Shown: piece after piece, positions 23,256-24,490 of the stretch
Layout of the letters: each line of letters begins with the position of its first letter
Numbering within the stretch: position 1 is the first letter of the stretch
Origin: an uncultured Spirochaetales bacterium
GTDB lineage: Bacteria; UBP6; UBA1177
Direction of reading: 5' to 3'
Length of the DNA stretch: 24,490 nt
NCBI GenBank assembly: GCA_902780365.1
Contig: CACZFE010000023.1
Coordinates: forward strand, 1-24,490
The notes under the pieces: model-generated
Database searches by the model: none
What the model saw: the letters and a program-made list of their open reading frames with translations, nothing else
Told to the model about the DNA's origin: nothing
Made by a program: the position numbers and the translations under genes

Positions 23256-23666
23256 TTAGTAAGGTTTATCGAGGTCAGCCGCGGTGTATTCGTGGTTTCT
23301 TTCCGCGAAAACAGAGGTCTTGTCTTTTCTGAACTGATGCAGACGGAGCGAATCCTTGCCCAGAATCCTGCGGATCATTCCCATCGGAAAAACAACGAGA
23401 AAAAAGACTAACGCGAGCATTATTTTCGACATAAAAGTTCCCAAAATCCGCGCAAGCCCGAACCAAACGAATGCAAAAGGCTTGAAAATCACTGGGCAAA
23501 TCATATCAAGAACAAGAATCGCCATCGCAGTCCAGAGAAAATAATTGTTTTTGAGCGCGGCAAGACAGATTAGGGCAATGAGAACAAGCGCCATTCCGCT
23601 GTCGGCTGCCTGTTTTTTTGTTATCGGATTTTTGACCGAATTTTTGTTCTGTTTGAATGTATCCAT
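23256..23666 (-). CDS. SxtJ-like membrane protein
   Basis: The ATG at 23666-23664 follows GAAGGTG. The 136-residue product has a short charged N-terminus, three to four membrane segments between about 24 and 100 (MALVLIALICLAAL, FLWTAMAILVLDMICPVIF, IMLALVFFLVVFPMG), then the tail RRILGKDSLRL. This layout, length and tail correspond to the SxtJ family, named from the saxitoxin cluster, whose biochemical role is unclear. It is first in a three-gene operon with the DUF5989-like protein and the carbamoyltransferase, the usual order. Its stop lies just before the next gene's ribosome binding site. Confidence 0.85.
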   Translation of the reverse strand: MDTFKQNKNSVKNPITKKQAADSGMALVLIALICLAALKNNYFLWTAMAILVLDMICPVIFKPFAFVWFGLARILGTFMSKIMLALVFFLVVFPMGMIRRILGKDSLRLHQFRKDKTSVFAERNHEYTAADLDKPY

Positions 23667-23692
23667 TTTTCACCTTCGAAAAAAAACATTGA

Positions 23693-23720
23693 ATTTTAGT
23701 CAACAATTATTTTTCGTCCA
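23693..23720 (-). promoter_or_regulatory. Possible promoter for the carbamoyltransferase operon
   Basis: On the minus strand TGGACG (23720-23715) and TAAAAT (23698-23693) are 16 bases apart, with a short leader to the ATG at 23666. The -35 is imperfect. Bases 23667-23823 otherwise hold only start signals of the two divergent genes; a weak plus-strand TTGCTT-N16-TACAAG (23757-23784) could serve the aminotransferase. Confidence 0.35.
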
Positions 23721-23823
23721 TTTTTTTGCAAACACTTTATCCCTGTCTGAATATTCTTGCTTTTGCCGTTTTAAGTGCTACAAGGGCGCAGATGCTGTTT
23801 TTTTAACTTTTATGGAGGAAAAA

Positions 23824-24490
23824 ATGAGACACATTTCCGTCAGAGGCCAGTCGATGCCCCTTTCACCGATCAGAAAACTTGCTCCCTACGCGAACGACGC
23901 GAAGGCAAAAGGCAAAACGGTCTATCACTTCAATATCGGTCAGCCCGATGTCGAAACACCTGAAGAGATGCTGAAAGTTCTTAATGAAATCAAGACAAAA
24001 GTTATCGCTTACGGTCCGAGCCAGGGCATTCCCGAGTATCAGGACGCGCTTGTAAAATACTACGCAAGATACGACATTCCGCTTACCAGAGAGAACATCA
24101 TGGTAACGACGGGCGGAAGCGAAGCTATCATCATGGCTTACACTGTATGCCTTGACGCGGGCGACGAAGTGCTCATTCCGGAACCTTTCTACACGAACTA
24201 CAACGGTTTTGCGACCGCAACCGGCGTAAAGATCGTTCCGATAACGACAAAAATCGACAACGACTGGGAAATTCCGGCAGTTGAAGAGATCGAAAAGCTC
24301 GTAACTCCGAACACCAAAGCTGTTATGATCTGCAACCCGAACAACCCGACAGGAAAAGTCTACTCGAGAGAAGAACTTTCGAAGATCGTCCAGCTCGCGA
24401 TCAAAAAAGACCTTTTCATCTTCGCGGACGAAGTTTACCGTGAATTCATTTTCAACGGCGAAAAACACGTCAGCCTTCTCAGCTTCGAAG
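23824..24490 (+). CDS. Class I PLP-dependent aminotransferase, C-terminus cut by window edge
   Basis: The frame starts at ATG 23824 after GGAGG and is open to the window edge, giving 222 codons of a protein that is normally about 390-400 residues. Aspartate/aromatic-type class I aminotransferases exchange amino groups between amino acids and 2-oxoacids. Visible fold-type I landmarks are FNIGQPDVETPEEM (substrate side), YGPSQGIPEYQDAL, VTTGGSEAI (cofactor phosphate region), CNPNNPTGKVYS (conserved Asn and Gly) and FADEVYREF (Asp and Tyr that contact the PLP ring). The PLP-binding Lys lies beyond the edge. Such an enzyme could supply aryl-pyruvates for the indolepyruvate oxidoreductase encoded at 8317, but the specificity cannot be read from this part. 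Confidence 0.93.
   Translation, partial: MRHISVRGQSMPLSPIRKLAPYANDAKAKGKTVYHFNIGQPDVETPEEMLKVLNEIKTKVIAYGPSQGIPEYQDALVKYYARYDIPLTRENIMVTTGGSEAIIMAYTVCLDAGDEVLIPEPFYTNYNGFATATGVKIVPITTKIDNDWEIPAVEEIEKLVTPNTKAVMICNPNNPTGKVYSREELSKIVQLAIKKDLFIFADEVYREFIFNGEKHVSLLSFE

Overview
The window looks like chromosomal DNA of a Gram-negative, probably anaerobic bacterium. Two proteins begin with classical lipoboxes and several others carry Sec signal peptides or membrane anchors. An indolepyruvate:ferredoxin oxidoreductase points to ferredoxin-based anaerobic metabolism. Acidic Asp/Thr/Pro-rich lipoproteins with DUF1566-like domains remind me of Myxococcota/deltaproteobacterial and other uncultured lineages, but I cannot fix the phylum from sequence alone. 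No tRNA, rRNA, CRISPR array, IS element or integrase was seen.

Layout. (1) 1-5865, minus strand: a surface/secreted protein block. A lipoprotein runs off the left edge; upstream of it is a large exported LamG/crystallin-like protein that appears split into two reading frames (2086-4287 and 866-2017); further upstream is a lipoprotein with two tandem DUF1566-like domains (4561-5865). (2) 6109-8207, plus strand: housekeeping genes rplM, rpsI and metK. A strong intrinsic terminator lies between rpsI and metK, directly against the metK ribosome binding site. (3) 8317-14504, plus strand: four tightly packed or overlapping genes. These are a fused IorA-IorB oxidoreductase, a membrane-anchored protein broken by a frameshift, a GT-C type membrane glycosyltransferase and a membrane-anchored M23 peptidase. 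(4) 14614-21219, plus strand: a 1711-residue exported coiled-coil protein with TPR-like ends, then an exported protein and a membrane-anchored coiled-coil protein. A textbook terminator hairpin lies inside the signal-peptide codons of the second gene. (5) 21220-23666, minus strand: a carbamoyltransferase operon in the order SxtJ-like, DUF5989-like (49 aa), carbamoyltransferase. It converges on block 4 with zero bases between the stop codons. (6) 23824 to the right edge, plus strand: the N-terminal part of a class I PLP aminotransferase.

How the parts relate. Blocks 1, 3 (last three genes), 4 and 5 all concern the cell envelope: surface lipoproteins, sugar transfer, peptidoglycan cleavage, a very long periplasmic coiled coil and carbamoylation of an unknown substrate. 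The most noteworthy items are the giant coiled-coil module with its terminator-inside-signal-peptide arrangement, the two apparent frameshifts (both next to short homopolymers, so sequencing error must be excluded), and a coding-like 35-codon in-frame tail after the DUF1566 lipoprotein stop. I did not recognise a defence, secretion or phage system. Apparent sigma70-type promoters share a 16-base spacer.
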